Positions 42,191-51,956 are shown, counted from the first letter of the stretch. The stretch: DNA of 64,000 bases from Parapedobacter pyrenivorans (GCF_014636865.1 NZ_BMER01000001.1:2158718-2222717), one strand, 5' to 3'. Numbers and translations are program-made. Notes: generated by a model not told the origin, from the letters alone.

Positions 42191-44140
42191 ATGGAAAAAC
42201 ATGAACGACGAGATATCCCGTGGCTGCGACTGTTGCTTATCTGCCTAGCGTTTGGCATTGCTGCCCCGGTGCTGGGGCAGTCGCTGGATTCGTTGGAGCA
42301 GGCGTTGGCAACAGCGGAGTTGACGAATGCGGAAAAAATAGACGTATATAAAGAGCTCGCGCTGGGGTATATCAATGACCATCCCAGCCGGTCCAGGTTG
42401 TTTAGCGCGGAGGGGCTGAGCATAGCGAAAAAGGAAGGCGATCAAAAATCCGAGTCGGCATTTCTGTATTACCTCGGGTCTTCCTATTACGTGAGCACCA
42501 TGTATGATTCCGCTGCCGTTTATTTAGACAAAGCGTTGGCGTTGGCGCGGCAAAACGGAGATGAAGATAGCGAGGTGTCTACCCTTAAGATGTACGGTCA
42601 ACTGTATCGACGGCAAGGGCAATACGAAAAAGCGCTGGCACGGTATCTCGAAGCGGTGAAAATCGGCGAACAACTCGAAGATGACCAACAATTGTGCGAT
42701 GTTTATATGGGTATCGGTGGAACCTATCACCTGATGCAGAATAATACGCAAGCGTTGTATTATTACGGCAAGGCAGAAAAAATTGCGTTGAAGCATGAAA
42801 ACGGTCAAAACTTGGGCGACATCTATCTCTCATTGAGCAGTGTCTATAAGTACGAAGAGGGCGGCAAAGAAAAAGCCATACATTATGCGGAGGAATCACT
42901 TAAAATCCATCGGCAATCAGGTAGTCGTTCTAACGAAATCAGTGCGTTGCAAACACTTTGCGGGGCTTATTTTCAGTATGACGACTACCTCAATGCGATG
43001 AAATATGCGGAAGAAGGTCTTCATCTGGCAAAAGAGACTGGCAATACAAACCTCATTGCCCATTCGTATGCGGATATCTCCAGTATCAGCTATTACATGC
43101 AACAATATGAAAGATCTGCCGAAGCTGCATTGGTGGCGCTGGAAACTGATTCGACAGATCATCATCTGAAACTAACGGTATTTTCCAACCTACCGTTGAT
43201 ATATGCCCATTTGGGAAAGCTAGATGCGATGGAGGAGTATTTTGCACGATACAAATCGGCTGTAGACAATTATAGCAATGAAACGTATCAAAACTCCCTG
43301 ACCGAAATGGAGGTAAAGTACGAAACCGAAAAAAAAGAACTCAAGATAGGTGCTTTAGAAAAACAACGGCAATTGCATGGCTGGCTAGGTGTTGCAGGGG
43401 CAACCGTATTACTTATCGCACTGGCATTCGCCTTCATACGGTACCGGTTGGCGGTGAGCCGGAGGAAATTGGCAGAAGCCGAAACCCGACGCTTGGAGCA
43501 GGAACAGCAATTGGTTGCGGTACAGGCCACGCTGGATGGTGAAGCGGCCGAACGGTCGCGCCTAGCCAAGGACCTGCACGACGGACTGGGCAGCATGCTG
43601 TCTGCAGTGAAAATCAATTTGCCACGGGTGAAGGGCGATGCGTTGCTGGAAGCGGTTGATGTATCCCGCTTTCAGACAGCGTTGGGTATGCTTGATGATT
43701 CCATTCAGGAGCTTCGCCGCGTGGCGCACCACATGATGCCGGAGTCACTCCTGCGGTATGGCTTGAAGATTTCCCTCTCGGATTTCTGTGACGCCATCCC
43801 GATCGCCCAATTCCATTATTTTGGGGATGAGGCACGCCTGCCTGAGAAACTGGAAATCATGGTTTACCGATGTATCCACGAGCTGGTCAATAATGCGCTG
43901 AAACACGCCGAGGGTACGCAGATTAATGTGCAATTGATTCAGGAGCCCGAGCGACTATCCTTCACCGTACAGGATGATGGCAAAGGCTTTGATGAGCATA
44001 CGGTATCGGAAGGGATGGGATTGCAGAATATCCGCCAGCGTGTGGCGGCTTTTCAGGGTAAAATGGCGATTTATTCATCCGGACATGGGACGGAAATCCA
44101 CGTGGAATTGCAATTGACAAATAAAGACAGCAATGATTAG
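42191..44140 (+). CDS. TPR-type sensor histidine kinase (HisKA_3)
   Basis: 649 residues. Signal/anchor at the N terminus (LRLLLICLAFGIAAPVLGQ), then about eight TPR units (residues 25-370: DKALALARQNGDEDSEVSTLKMYGQLYRRQGQYEKALARYLEAVKIG is a good pair, at 118-163). A transmembrane helix at about 397-417 (WLGVAGATVLLIALAFAFIRY) and a coiled coil lead to HisKA_3, with the phosphorylated His in AKDLHDGLGSML (about 461), and a HATPase_c domain (ELVNNALKHA, DDGKGFDEHT, GMGLQNIRQRVAAF). Periplasmic TPRs probably sense a protein or peptide ligand. It overlaps the response regulator by 8 bases. Confidence 0.93.
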   Translation: MEKHERRDIPWLRLLLICLAFGIAAPVLGQSLDSLEQALATAELTNAEKIDVYKELALGYINDHPSRSRLFSAEGLSIAKKEGDQKSESAFLYYLGSSYYVSTMYDSAAVYLDKALALARQNGDEDSEVSTLKMYGQLYRRQGQYEKALARYLEAVKIGEQLEDDQQLCDVYMGIGGTYHLMQNNTQALYYYGKAEKIALKHENGQNLGDIYLSLSSVYKYEEGGKEKAIHYAEESLKIHRQSGSRSNEISALQTLCGAYFQYDDYLNAMKYAEEGLHLAKETGNTNLIAHSYADISSISYYMQQYERSAEAALVALETDSTDHHLKLTVFSNLPLIYAHLGKLDAMEEYFARYKSAVDNYSNETYQNSLTEMEVKYETEKKELKIGALEKQRQLHGWLGVAGATVLLIALAFAFIRYRLAVSRRKLAEAETRRLEQEQQLVAVQATLDGEAAERSRLAKDLHDGLGSMLSAVKINLPRVKGDALLEAVDVSRFQTALGMLDDSIQELRRVAHHMMPESLLRYGLKISLSDFCDAIPIAQFHYFGDEARLPEKLEIMVYRCIHELVNNALKHAEGTQINVQLIQEPERLSFTVQDDGKGFDEHTVSEGMGLQNIRQRVAAFQGKMAIYSSGHGTEIHVELQLTNKDSND

Positions 44141-44744
44141 CGTAGCCATCATAGATGATCATAAAATTCTTACCGAGGGATTGGCGAACCTGATTGATGA
44201 ATCGGGTATTGCGACCGTTATCGGTGTAGCACACAGCGCTGCGGATTGCCGGCTTTCCCTCGGCTTCTGGAGGCCGGATGTATTGCTCCTCGATGTCGGC
44301 TTACCGGACGTCAGCGGAGTGGATTTCTGCAGGGAAGTGAAAGCGCAGTTTCCGGAAATCAACGTGTTGGCACTGACGACGCACAACGAATATGCGATTG
44401 TACGACAGATGTTGGACAATGGTGCTTCGGGCTACTTGGTCAAGAATGCCATGGCCGATGAGGTATTGGCCGGCATAGCGGCGGTGGCCGCTGGTAGGAC
44501 ATTCCTCTGCCATGAAATCGACCTCTTGATGAAGAAGCCATCATCGAAGAATATCTGGCTGAGCCCGCGGGAACGCGAGTTGCTCCGCTTGATTTCGGAG
44601 GGACTAACCAACGGTGAAATTGCCGAACAGATTTTTTTGAGCCCTGAGACCATCAAGGGTTATCGTAAGAACCTGTTACTCAAGCTGGGTGCAAAAAATA
44701 CAGCAGTGCTGGTGAAAATGGCACTGGAGCAAAAATTGATTTGA
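44133..44744 (+). CDS. NarL/LuxR-type response regulator
   Basis: Receiver domain (1-120) with phospho-acceptor Asp near residue 53 in VLLLDVGLPDVSGVDF, acidic pair IIDDHKIL at the start and Lys in GYLVKNAMADEVL. C-terminal LuxR helix-turn-helix at about 143-200: LSPRERELLRLISEGLTNGEIAEQIFLSPETIKGYRKNLLLKLGAKN. It is coupled to the kinase (8-base overlap), so the two are a cognate pair. Target genes unknown; its own promoter (42097) is a candidate. Confidence 0.94.
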   Translation: MISVAIIDDHKILTEGLANLIDESGIATVIGVAHSAADCRLSLGFWRPDVLLLDVGLPDVSGVDFCREVKAQFPEINVLALTTHNEYAIVRQMLDNGASGYLVKNAMADEVLAGIAAVAAGRTFLCHEIDLLMKKPSSKNIWLSPRERELLRLISEGLTNGEIAEQIFLSPETIKGYRKNLLLKLGAKNTAVLVKMALEQKLI

Positions 44745-44753
44745 TCGGCCTGG

Positions 44754-45254
44754 TCATTCCCAGCGTTTCCTGGGTACACAAGTAATATCGGCCGTTTTAC
44801 GCAACAGGAGCGGCCGTTGGTCATAACGGTTTTCCAGCATCAACGAGTCGGCCGTATAGCGGACGATTTTGAAACGGGGCAGGTATTGTCCGATGCGGTA
44901 GCAACCCGAGATTTTCTGGCGCCAATCGGCTTTGGTGTATAGTCCATCCACAATCAAACTATCACCCCTTACCACATAGATTCCTTTGGCATATTCTGTC
45001 CATTGCCCTTCATTATAGCAGGAATCAGCGATATTTTTGGCTTTGGAGGTAACGTGCATGGTGGCGTAGACGGAGTCGCAGGTGAATTTCAGCTCATGCA
45101 GCGTATACCGCAACAACGCGTGCTGCATGGGAATGCTGTCTTGCTTCCATACTCCTTGCAAATAATCAGCGCCTTCGTATTGGATATCAGGATTGAAGCG
45201 GCAGCTTCCTGCCAGCAAAAGGAACGCAACGGCTAAAAATAACCGGCAACTCAT
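44754..45254 (-). CDS. Hypothetical lipoprotein downstream of fumarase
   Basis: 166 residues from the ATG at 45254, with a lipobox LAGSC (Cys about 18). The mature part is beta-rich with alternating strands ([58 protein letters not shown]) in the style of small lipocalin-like or META-like Bacteroidota lipoproteins. No family recognised with certainty. The start overlaps the fumC stop (ATGA), so it is translated with fumC. Confidence 0.75.
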   Translation of the reverse strand: MSCRLFLAVAFLLLAGSCRFNPDIQYEGADYLQGVWKQDSIPMQHALLRYTLHELKFTCDSVYATMHVTSKAKNIADSCYNEGQWTEYAKGIYVVRGDSLIVDGLYTKADWRQKISGCYRIGQYLPRFKIVRYTADSLMLENRYDQRPLLLRKTADITCVPRKRWE

Positions 45255-46648
45255 TTCAACCCACCGATCATGTCTTCTGGCCGTACCCACTCGTCAAACT
45301 GTTCGTTGGTGAGTAATCCCAGTTCAAGCGCGGCTTCCCGTAGCGATTTGCTTTCTTTGTGTGCTTTTTTGGCGATTTTGGCCGCGTTCTCGTAACCGAT
45401 GTGCGGATTAAGTGCCGTAACAAGCATCAGCGAATTTTCTACATGCTTTTTGATGCCTTCATCATTCGGTTCAATGCCGATGGCGCAGTGATCGTTGAAG
45501 GATACACAGGCATCGCCGATCAGTTGGGCAGATTGCAAGAAATTGGCGGCCATGACGGGTTTGAATACATTGAGTTCATAGTGCCCATTGGCGCCGCCGA
45601 ATGCGATGGTCACATCGTTGCCGATAACCTGCGCGGCCACCATCGTGAGCGCTTCGCATTGCGTGGGGTTTACCTTGCCCGGCATGATGGATGAACCCGG
45701 TTCGTTTTCCGGAATATGGATTTCGCCGATGCCGGAACGCGGGCCGGAAGCTAGCATCCGGATGTCGTTGGCGATTTTATGCAACGATACAGCAAGCTGT
45801 TTCAATGCACCATGGCTTTCCACGATGGCATCGTGGGAAGCGAGCGCCTCGAATTTGTTGGGTGCCGTGCGGAAAGGCAGTCCAGTAAAGTCAGCAATAT
45901 ATTGGGCCACGTTTTCGGCATAGCCCTTTGGCGTATTGATGCCAGTTCCTACGGCAGTGCCGCCCAATGCCAACTCCGCGAGATGTGCCAACGTATTGTT
46001 AAGCGCTTTGAGGCCGTAATTGAGTTGCGCTACGTACCCCGAAAACTCCTGTCCGAGTGTCAGCGGTGTGGCATCCATCAAATGCGTACGGCCGATTTTT
46101 ACGACGTTGGCGAATGCTTCCGATTTTGCTTTCAGTGTATCGCGCAGTTTTTCAACACCGGGTATAGTCGTTTCCACCAATCGTTTATATGCCGCGATAT
46201 GCATGGCCGTGGGATAGGTGTCGTTCGATGATTGTGATTTGTTGACATCGTCATTGGGGTGAATAAAGGGTTTCCCTTCACCCAGTTTATGGCCCTGCAG
46301 CACATGCGCCCGGTTGGATACGACTTCATTGACGTTCATGTTAGATTGGGTACCCGATCCGGTTTGCCAGATTACCAAAGGGAATTGGTCATCCAACTGG
46401 CCCGCCAGGATTTCATCACACGCTTGCGCAATCAGATCGCGTTTTTCCGTAGGTAATATACCCGCGTCCATATTGGTGTAAGCCGCGGCCTTTTTAAGGT
46501 AGGCAAATGCTTCGATGATTTCCCGGGGCATGGAAGCTGCGGGACCGATCTTGAAATTGTTGCGCGAACGCTCGGTTTGTGCGCCCCAATATTTGTCGGC
46601 AGGTACTTGTACCTCACCCATGGTATCGTGTTCTATTCGATATGACAT
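45251..46648 (-). CDS. fumC: Fumarate hydratase, class II
   Basis: Iron-independent TCA-cycle enzyme, 465 residues. Diagnostic segments: [26 protein letters not shown] at the N terminus, [44 protein letters not shown] and the fumarase signature [16 protein letters not shown] with its catalytic Ser loop. A minus-strand TAACTTTG -7 box (46674-46681) sits 25 bases before the ATG. Followed by a lipoprotein gene in an ATGA overlap. Confidence 0.97.
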   Translation of the reverse strand: MSYRIEHDTMGEVQVPADKYWGAQTERSRNNFKIGPAASMPREIIEAFAYLKKAAAYTNMDAGILPTEKRDLIAQACDEILAGQLDDQFPLVIWQTGSGTQSNMNVNEVVSNRAHVLQGHKLGEGKPFIHPNDDVNKSQSSNDTYPTAMHIAAYKRLVETTIPGVEKLRDTLKAKSEAFANVVKIGRTHLMDATPLTLGQEFSGYVAQLNYGLKALNNTLAHLAELALGGTAVGTGINTPKGYAENVAQYIADFTGLPFRTAPNKFEALASHDAIVESHGALKQLAVSLHKIANDIRMLASGPRSGIGEIHIPENEPGSSIMPGKVNPTQCEALTMVAAQVIGNDVTIAFGGANGHYELNVFKPVMAANFLQSAQLIGDACVSFNDHCAIGIEPNDEGIKKHVENSLMLVTALNPHIGYENAAKIAKKAHKESKSLREAALELGLLTNEQFDEWVRPEDMIGGLK

Positions 46649-46673
46649 GAAATCGTTGTTTTTGATTACAAGG

Positions 46674-46681
46674 CAAAGTTA
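46674..46681 (-). promoter_or_regulatory. -7 promoter box of fumC
   Basis: CAAAGTTA on the plus strand reads TAACTTTG on the minus strand, a TAnnTTTG match 25 bases before the fumC ATG. No -33 TTTG visible. Confidence 0.55.
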
Positions 46682-46727
46682 AGAAGATATGGGAGATGTA
46701 GGGAAATATAATGGAATAATAAGGGGC

Positions 46728-47957
46728 TTATTCGCTACGCTGGCTCCAAAGCAGGCCAGTCAGGCCGATCAGGATAATGGCGGCGGCGAAGGCGAGGAGT
46801 AATGGGATATGCTTGATGTAGACGTACGTCAATCCTGCAATCCCTTGTGCCATCAGCAACAGCTCATTCAATACGATGCCTGCCACCAAGATGAATGTCG
46901 AAACGAAGGCTGGCCGATTGCTTGTCAGCGACCGGTTCAGATAGGCATAAGCGATGATAAATAGACTGATGATAACCAACAGTACCAGGTGCAAATAACC
47001 GATGACAATGGGGCGAAAACCGTAACTCAACTGACTCAGGGATGGAATGACCGAAAGCCCTTGGAGCGTGAATTTGATGGTCGCTGCGGTAACGACTCCG
47101 AGAAACAGCCATTTGGAAACCATCGGGATGTGGTGCCGGAATAAAGGCAATTTAATCGCCCAAGCACGTATCCAGGCAATCCATGCGGTGCCTTGCCCAA
47201 CTACCGCGGCCACGGCAATCGCGTACAACCAGCCGGGCATATCCCACCAAAGTATGGAAAGCAGGTAGGTGACGGGACAAGTCCATGCAAACAGCCAGTA
47301 TACCATCCTCGTATGGGTTAGGGTTACTTTCTTTTGAATAAGCCAATGCTGTATCAACCCCATACACGCGAAGAAGAACCAGCCATTGTACTGGAAATGC
47401 AGGTAAAAGTATACCGAGGCAAGCTGTAACCGGGAATCCGTATTGTTGGACGCCATTAAGTAGGCCAGAAAAAAGGTGCCGATTGATGAGAGCACAAGAA
47501 AGACTAGCGCTGCCCGAAACCAACGATAGCCGCTTGATTTGCGATCGGCCTTTGTCATATCCCGCCACGATAAGACCGCGAAACCATACGAGATTACAAC
47601 CGAAACAGATGAGGTGAAGATGGAAAATGGGCCGTAGCCCTGAAAAAAGAAGCCAACCAGCATGCCGTAGCTCGCGAGCAGGTTGGCTACGAGAAAGACT
47701 TGGTACTTCAAGGAAAGGTTTTCATGGCTTTTACGGTTAGCAATAACGGCGGCCATCAATACCATCAGCGCATGGGATACCCAGCCTGAAAAGGCAAAGT
47801 GGGAATGCGCGTGAAGTAGAAATTTTTGATTGATCGCGGGTAGGGGAAGCAGCATTTTCAGCCGCATCAACATGCCCAGTGCGGCAACCAATAAGAGGTT
47901 GGATAACGCCAATATCATCCATTGCCGTACCGTGATATGTCGGAGCCTGGCAATCAT
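46728..47957 (-). CDS. Polytopic membrane protein with heme-copper-oxidase-like His motif
   Basis: 409 residues from the ATG at 47957, with about twelve hydrophobic segments and no signal peptide. Paired His in the second helix (FLLHAHSHFAFSGWVSHALMVLMAA), a HFQYNGWFFFACMGLIQHWLI segment and HLVLLVIISLFIIAYAYLNR recall the low-spin heme ligand region of heme-copper oxidase/NO reductase subunit I, but the full CuB/active-site histidine set is not evident. Similar proteins occur in Bacteroidota denitrification loci without assigned function. The ATGA overlap with the Crp/Fnr gene upstream makes the two one unit. Confidence 0.7.
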   Translation of the reverse strand: MIARLRHITVRQWMILALSNLLLVAALGMLMRLKMLLPLPAINQKFLLHAHSHFAFSGWVSHALMVLMAAVIANRKSHENLSLKYQVFLVANLLASYGMLVGFFFQGYGPFSIFTSSVSVVISYGFAVLSWRDMTKADRKSSGYRWFRAALVFLVLSSIGTFFLAYLMASNNTDSRLQLASVYFYLHFQYNGWFFFACMGLIQHWLIQKKVTLTHTRMVYWLFAWTCPVTYLLSILWWDMPGWLYAIAVAAVVGQGTAWIAWIRAWAIKLPLFRHHIPMVSKWLFLGVVTAATIKFTLQGLSVIPSLSQLSYGFRPIVIGYLHLVLLVIISLFIIAYAYLNRSLTSNRPAFVSTFILVAGIVLNELLLMAQGIAGLTYVYIKHIPLLLAFAAAIILIGLTGLLWSQRSE

Positions 47958-48562
47958 ATGCCATCGGCCGGAATAAAAACTTTCCCTTTCACGATACATA
48001 ATTTGTCTTCCTGTTGCATCTGCTTGATTGCCCGAATAACGGTTTCTACCCGCAGGCCGGCCATATTGGCCAGCTGTTGGCGGGTAACCATCAGCCGGTT
48101 GCAGTCCTTGCAGATGAGTTTACCCTGCCGATTGAAGTAATCGATGAGGGCTGAAAGAACGGCCTGTGGATGGTTTTTGGACAGGGCGTGAAGCACGAAG
48201 AATTTGAAGCGCAGGTGTGCAACCAGCGCCTTGGTGAATGCGAGGTGGATATCAGGCCGTTCGGTCAATAATTCATGGAAGGATGCGGTGCATAACCGTA
48301 ATATCGTACAAGGTGAGTCGGCCACGGCACTGGCTGCGTAGGGCTCCCCATCGAAGAGGGGAAATTCACCGAAACTTTCGCCGGGTTCGACAATCTTGTG
48401 GAGTATTTCCTTTCCATTATCGTCGAAATTTGACCACCTGACCCTACCCGCAACCAATTGATAGTAGAATGCCGCCGGTGCACCTTCGTTGAAGATGGTT
48501 TCGCCTGCTTCGGCATGTCGGTAAGTCGCCCCTTTTTTCAGCAGTAGATTGATGTCGATCAT
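47954..48562 (-). CDS. Crp/Fnr-family transcriptional regulator (DNR/NnrR-like)
   Basis: 202 residues: cyclic-nucleotide-binding-like beta roll (about 12-100, GETIFNEGAPAAFYYQLVAGRVRW, EPGESFGEFPLFDGEPY), dimer helix, then a Crp-type helix-turn-helix (about 158-182: VTRQQLANMAGLRVETVIRAIKQM). The N-terminal Cys cluster of the oxygen sensor Fnr is absent, so a 4Fe-4S Fnr mechanism is unlikely; Cys are at 85, 91, 151, 154 and 189. In the recognition helix E173 and R177 are kept while Ile replaces the Ser/Gly at the specificity position, consistent with a non-standard site such as TGAC-N4-GTCA. NO or redox sensing for the nos genes is inferred from location. Confidence 0.9.
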   Translation of the reverse strand: MIDINLLLKKGATYRHAEAGETIFNEGAPAAFYYQLVAGRVRWSNFDDNGKEILHKIVEPGESFGEFPLFDGEPYAASAVADSPCTILRLCTASFHELLTERPDIHLAFTKALVAHLRFKFFVLHALSKNHPQAVLSALIDYFNRQGKLICKDCNRLMVTRQQLANMAGLRVETVIRAIKQMQQEDKLCIVKGKVFIPADGI

Positions 48563-48612
48563 GACTTATCAAGATAGCAGTGACAATATATTGATTGTAA
48601 ACCAATTCTTCA

Positions 48613-48677
48613 CAAAGGTAGCGGCCTAAGGGCAGGCGTCGTATGATCCTGGTCATCCTTACAGGTGACGACGATCA
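48613..48677 (-). promoter_or_regulatory. Crp/Fnr gene promoter with two tandem operator-like sites
   Basis: Minus-strand -7 box TACCTTTG (48613-48620). Upstream of it lie TGATCCTGGTCA (48644-48655, centre 48649.5) and TGACGACGATCA (48666-48677, centre 48671.5): one-mismatch matches to TGAC-N4-GTCA, exactly 22 bp apart. The proximal centre is 36.5 bp from the end of the -7 box, the place of a class II activator site near -41. No -33 element is present. Autoactivation by the adjacent Crp/Fnr protein is inferred. Confidence 0.65.
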
Positions 48678-48765
48678 TAAATTCATATATTGCTATTTAA
48701 CTAGTTGCAAGTCAGAGTGATTTATTTCTTCGGGACGACCGTAGGCAAAGGCGCATGTGACTTTG

Positions 48766-48808
48766 TGACTACACGCATAAAATCGACGCTCCGTACCGGG
48801 TAGTTTTG
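48766..48808 (+). promoter_or_regulatory. Candidate promoter of the cytochrome c-nosZ operon
   Basis: TAGTTTTG (48801-48808) fits TAnnTTTG, 47 bp before the cytochrome ATG. TGACTACACGCA (48766-48777) is centred 36.5 bp from its end and has one exact TGAC half-site but a poor second half (CGCA). The matching distance suggests the same regulator; the sequence evidence alone is weak. Confidence 0.4.
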
Positions 48809-48855
48809 CCTAGGATGAAAATCAACGACATATCAAACAAAATGGGCAAACAAAA

Positions 48856-49320
48856 ATGAAAAAGTTACTGGTTTTACTTACGCTGGGGATAGCGCTGTAT
48901 GCATGCTCCCAAAGCGGAAAGCAAGGTTCGGAAAATAATTCAAGGGCTTCGATTGAGCAACAACCGTCGGATTATGATCCTAATCGTGGGTTGGGAAAGT
49001 TTGACAACGTGGAAGTAGGAGACAAGTTGGATGTCGCGATGGCTAAGGATGGAAAGGTGATCGCTGACCTGAAATGCGCAAGCTGCCATAAATATACCGA
49101 TGAACGCTTGGTTGGACCGGGTTGGTCCGGTGTGACCGCGAAACACCAACCGGCATGGATCATGAACTTCATTACCAACCCCGATCCCATGATTGACAAG
49201 GATCCTGAATTGCAGGCCCAGCTTGAAATCTGTTTGGTGCGTATGCCAAATCAGAACCTTTCGGACGAGGATGCTCGCAAGATCCTCGAATTCATGCGTG
49301 AGAACGATGGTGTTAAATAG
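48856..49320 (+). CDS. Mono-heme c-type cytochrome lipoprotein
   Basis: 154 residues with lipobox LYAC (Cys about 17). A single heme motif CASCHK at about 75-80, and a downstream Met (VRMPNQNLSDEDARKILEFMREN) gives the sixth ligand, typical of cytochrome c class I. It lies 38 bases before nosZ in the same direction and is the likely electron donor to it, as in clade II nos clusters where membrane-bound cytochromes c serve this role. Confidence 0.9.
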   Translation: MKKLLVLLTLGIALYACSQSGKQGSENNSRASIEQQPSDYDPNRGLGKFDNVEVGDKLDVAMAKDGKVIADLKCASCHKYTDERLVGPGWSGVTAKHQPAWIMNFITNPDPMIDKDPELQAQLEICLVRMPNQNLSDEDARKILEFMRENDGVK

Positions 49321-49358
49321 CGATACTTTTTTATTAATTACCTTCAATATATCGTATA

Positions 49359-51329
49359 ATGAAACCAAAACAATATCTCCTATGGATGGCTGCCGCAACC
49401 GCGGTATCGCTATCCTTCAGTGCATGTAGACCCAAAGGTGCGGGAAGCGCTGTCTCTGGAAATGCGGCACAACGGACGTATGTACCTCCCGGGCAGTATG
49501 ACGAATTTTATACGTTCACCTCGGGCGGATTCAGCGGGCAGATGAGTGTGTATGGACTGCCCAGTGGTCGCCTGTTCCGCGTGATTCCCGTCTTCTCGGT
49601 AGATCCCGAGAAAGCATGGGGATTCAGCGAGGAAACGAAACCTATGTTGATGACATCCCATGGTTTCGTTCCTTGGGATGACCTGCACCACATCGAATCA
49701 TCTTTTACCGACGGAATGCCCGATGGCAAGTGGATATTTGCCAATTCCAACAATACCCCACGTTTGGCGAGGATAGACCTCACAACTTACCGGACATCTG
49801 AGATTATTGAGATTCCCAACACGGGCGGTAATCACTGTTCACCATTTACCACTGAAAATTCGGAATATGTCATTGCGGCAACTCGCTTCAGTGTTCCACC
49901 GGATGGACCAGCCAGTGATGTGCCGATCGACTCCTACAAGGAAAATTTTAAGGGACATATTAGTTTTGTGAGCGTGGATAAAGAGACAGGCGAGTTTGAT
50001 ATCGCTTTCCAGTTAAAAACCCCAGGGCTGAACTTCGACTTGTCCAGTGCCGGAAAAGGCGTGTCCAATGGCTGGCTCTTTATCAGCTGCTACAACTCGG
50101 AGCAGTCCCACACGTTGTTGGAAGTCAACGCATCTCAGAATGACAAGGACTTCATCATGGCTATCAACTGGAAAAAAGCCGAAGAATATTTCAAAGCCGG
50201 AAAAGGTACAAAGCAAACCAATGTACGTTACGCACACAATAAGTATGACGAACATACCCACACAGCTACCCATGAAATCAAAACCGAAGTCACCGTACTG
50301 GACGTCGCCGATTTTGATGACTTGGCGTATTTGATACCTTGCCCGAAATCACCCCATGGCGCTGACGTGAGTCCAACAGGCGAGTATATCGTAGGTAGTG
50401 GGAAATTAGCAGCGTTGATTCCGGTATTTAGCTTTGAGAAACTGCAGAACGCCATCGGCAATAGTGACTTTGAAAGCGAGCGCTACGATGGCATTCCGGT
50501 TATGAAGTACGAATCTGCCTTGCACGGTGAAGTGGAAAAACCCGGGTTGGGCCCGTTGCACACGGAGTTTGACGACAAAGGAAACGCCTATACCTCGTTC
50601 TTCGTCTCTTCAGAAGTGGTGAAATGGGACATCAAAACACTGGAAGTCCTCGATAGGCAGCCCACCTACTATTCCGTTGGTCACCTGATGGTAGCTGGAG
50701 GAAATTCGAAAAAACCTTATGGCAAGTATTTGGTTGCTTACAACAAAATCACCAAAGACCGATTCCTGCCTACCGGACCGGAGCTCGCCCACAGTGCGCA
50801 ACTGTTTGATATCAGTGGTGACAAAATGGAGCTGTTGCTCGACTTCCCGACCATCGGCGAGCCACATTATGCACAGTCATTACCAGCTGATTTGATTAAG
50901 GATAAATCGTTGAAGATATACGATATCAATAACAACAACCACCCCTTCAAGACGAATGGTGAGGCTGAGGCGCGTGTAGAGCGTGATGGAAATATTGTAC
51001 GTGTATACATGACGACAATCCGTTCTCACTTGACTCCCGATGTCATCGAAGGTATACACCAGGGCGATGAGGTGTACTTCCATATAACCAATATTGAGCA
51101 AGATTGGGATATGCCACACGGATTTGCGATCAAAGGTGCGGGTAATTCGGAATTGCTGGTTATGCCCGGTGAAACGCAAACAATCAAATGGGTACCTGAC
51201 CGGGTAGGCATTTTCCCATTCTATTGTACTGATTTCTGTTCGGCCTTACACCAAGAGATGTCGGGATATGTTAGGGTATCGCCCAAAGGAAGTAACGTAG
51301 CCCTTACATCCTACACAGGTAATAAATAG
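49359..51329 (+). CDS. nosZ: Nitrous-oxide reductase, clade II type
   Basis: Copper enzyme that reduces N2O to N2 as a terminal electron acceptor. 656 residues. The leader is Sec/lipoprotein-like (MAAATAVSLSFSACRPK, Cys about 23) rather than the Tat signal of clade I proteins, which marks the clade II form common in Bacteroidota. The seven-bladed CuZ domain includes WDDLHHIESSFTDG, NTGGNHCSPFTTENSEY, PKSPHGADVSPTGEYIVGSGKL and LGPLHTEFDDKGNAYTSFF. The C-terminal CuA domain has FYCTDFCSALHQEMSGY near residues 620-636, and its Trp/His partners (DWDMPHGFAI). It is followed by nosL, nosD, nosF and nosY. Confidence 0.97.
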   Translation: MKPKQYLLWMAAATAVSLSFSACRPKGAGSAVSGNAAQRTYVPPGQYDEFYTFTSGGFSGQMSVYGLPSGRLFRVIPVFSVDPEKAWGFSEETKPMLMTSHGFVPWDDLHHIESSFTDGMPDGKWIFANSNNTPRLARIDLTTYRTSEIIEIPNTGGNHCSPFTTENSEYVIAATRFSVPPDGPASDVPIDSYKENFKGHISFVSVDKETGEFDIAFQLKTPGLNFDLSSAGKGVSNGWLFISCYNSEQSHTLLEVNASQNDKDFIMAINWKKAEEYFKAGKGTKQTNVRYAHNKYDEHTHTATHEIKTEVTVLDVADFDDLAYLIPCPKSPHGADVSPTGEYIVGSGKLAALIPVFSFEKLQNAIGNSDFESERYDGIPVMKYESALHGEVEKPGLGPLHTEFDDKGNAYTSFFVSSEVVKWDIKTLEVLDRQPTYYSVGHLMVAGGNSKKPYGKYLVAYNKITKDRFLPTGPELAHSAQLFDISGDKMELLLDFPTIGEPHYAQSLPADLIKDKSLKIYDINNNNHPFKTNGEAEARVERDGNIVRVYMTTIRSHLTPDVIEGIHQGDEVYFHITNIEQDWDMPHGFAIKGAGNSELLVMPGETQTIKWVPDRVGIFPFYCTDFCSALHQEMSGYVRVSPKGSNVALTSYTGNK

Positions 51330-51359
51330 GGCTTTATTGCCTTAGTAAAAGTTGTTCTA

Positions 51360-51956
51360 ATGGAGAATCATCAGCGCATAAAGTCATTGCACAGGGCCAT
51401 ACTCCTCATCGGTGGTATGGCGCTGCTTGCCGTCATCGCATTGCCGATATGGCGCATTGAGCTGGATGCGGCACAGTACCCCGAAGGTCTAGAATTGTTG
51501 ATTTACAGCTATAAACTGGATGGGCAGGTCGATGTAATCAATGGGTTGAACCATTACATTGGGATGAAAACGCTTCATGCCGAAGATTTCATCGAATTCA
51601 CGGTGCTACCCTATCTCATCGGAATTTACGGGTTGGCATTCATTGCCGTAGGACTCTTGGGCCGGCGGAAATGGCTGTATGTGTTGCTTGGGGCATTCCT
51701 GCTTTTCGGGATCGTATCCATGGTCGATTTCTGGCAGTGGTTATACAACTACGGCCACGACTTGGATCCTTCGGCACCGATCAAGGTGCCTGGTATGGCC
51801 TATCAACCGCCGATGATTGGATTCAAGCAGCTCCTCAATTTCGGTGCGTTTTCAATACCGGATATCGGAGGGTGGGTATTCATTGCCTGCGGCTTGTTAT
51901 TGGCATACTGTTCGGTCACTGAATGGCGCATCGGAAACGTAAAACAAGGATCATGA
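51360..51956 (+). CDS. Conserved membrane protein of clade II nos clusters
   Basis: 198 residues with about four transmembrane segments (AILLIGGMALLAVIALPIW, FTVLPYLIGIYGLAFIAVG, WLYVLLGAFLLFGIVSMVDFW, PDIGGWVFIACGLLLAYC). A soluble loop (YPEGLELLIYSYKLDGQVDVINGLNHYIGMKTLHAEDF) lies after the first. Such proteins sit between nosZ and nosL/nosD in clade II operons; a role in copper-site assembly or electron transfer to NosZ is proposed there but not proven. Its stop overlaps the nosL start (ATGA). Confidence 0.72.
   Translation: MENHQRIKSLHRAILLIGGMALLAVIALPIWRIELDAAQYPEGLELLIYSYKLDGQVDVINGLNHYIGMKTLHAEDFIEFTVLPYLIGIYGLAFIAVGLLGRRKWLYVLLGAFLLFGIVSMVDFWQWLYNYGHDLDPSAPIKVPGMAYQPPMIGFKQLLNFGAFSIPDIGGWVFIACGLLLAYCSVTEWRIGNVKQGS

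Noticed and set aside
47954-48562. Naming the regulator Fnr
   Set aside because: The N-terminal Cys cluster that binds the Fnr 4Fe-4S center is absent, so the oxygen-sensing mechanism cannot be assumed.
48751-48770. TGTGACTTTGTGAC upstream of cytochrome c as a Crp site
   Set aside because: The two TGAC halves are direct, not inverted, and the TGTGA-N6-TCACA consensus is not met.
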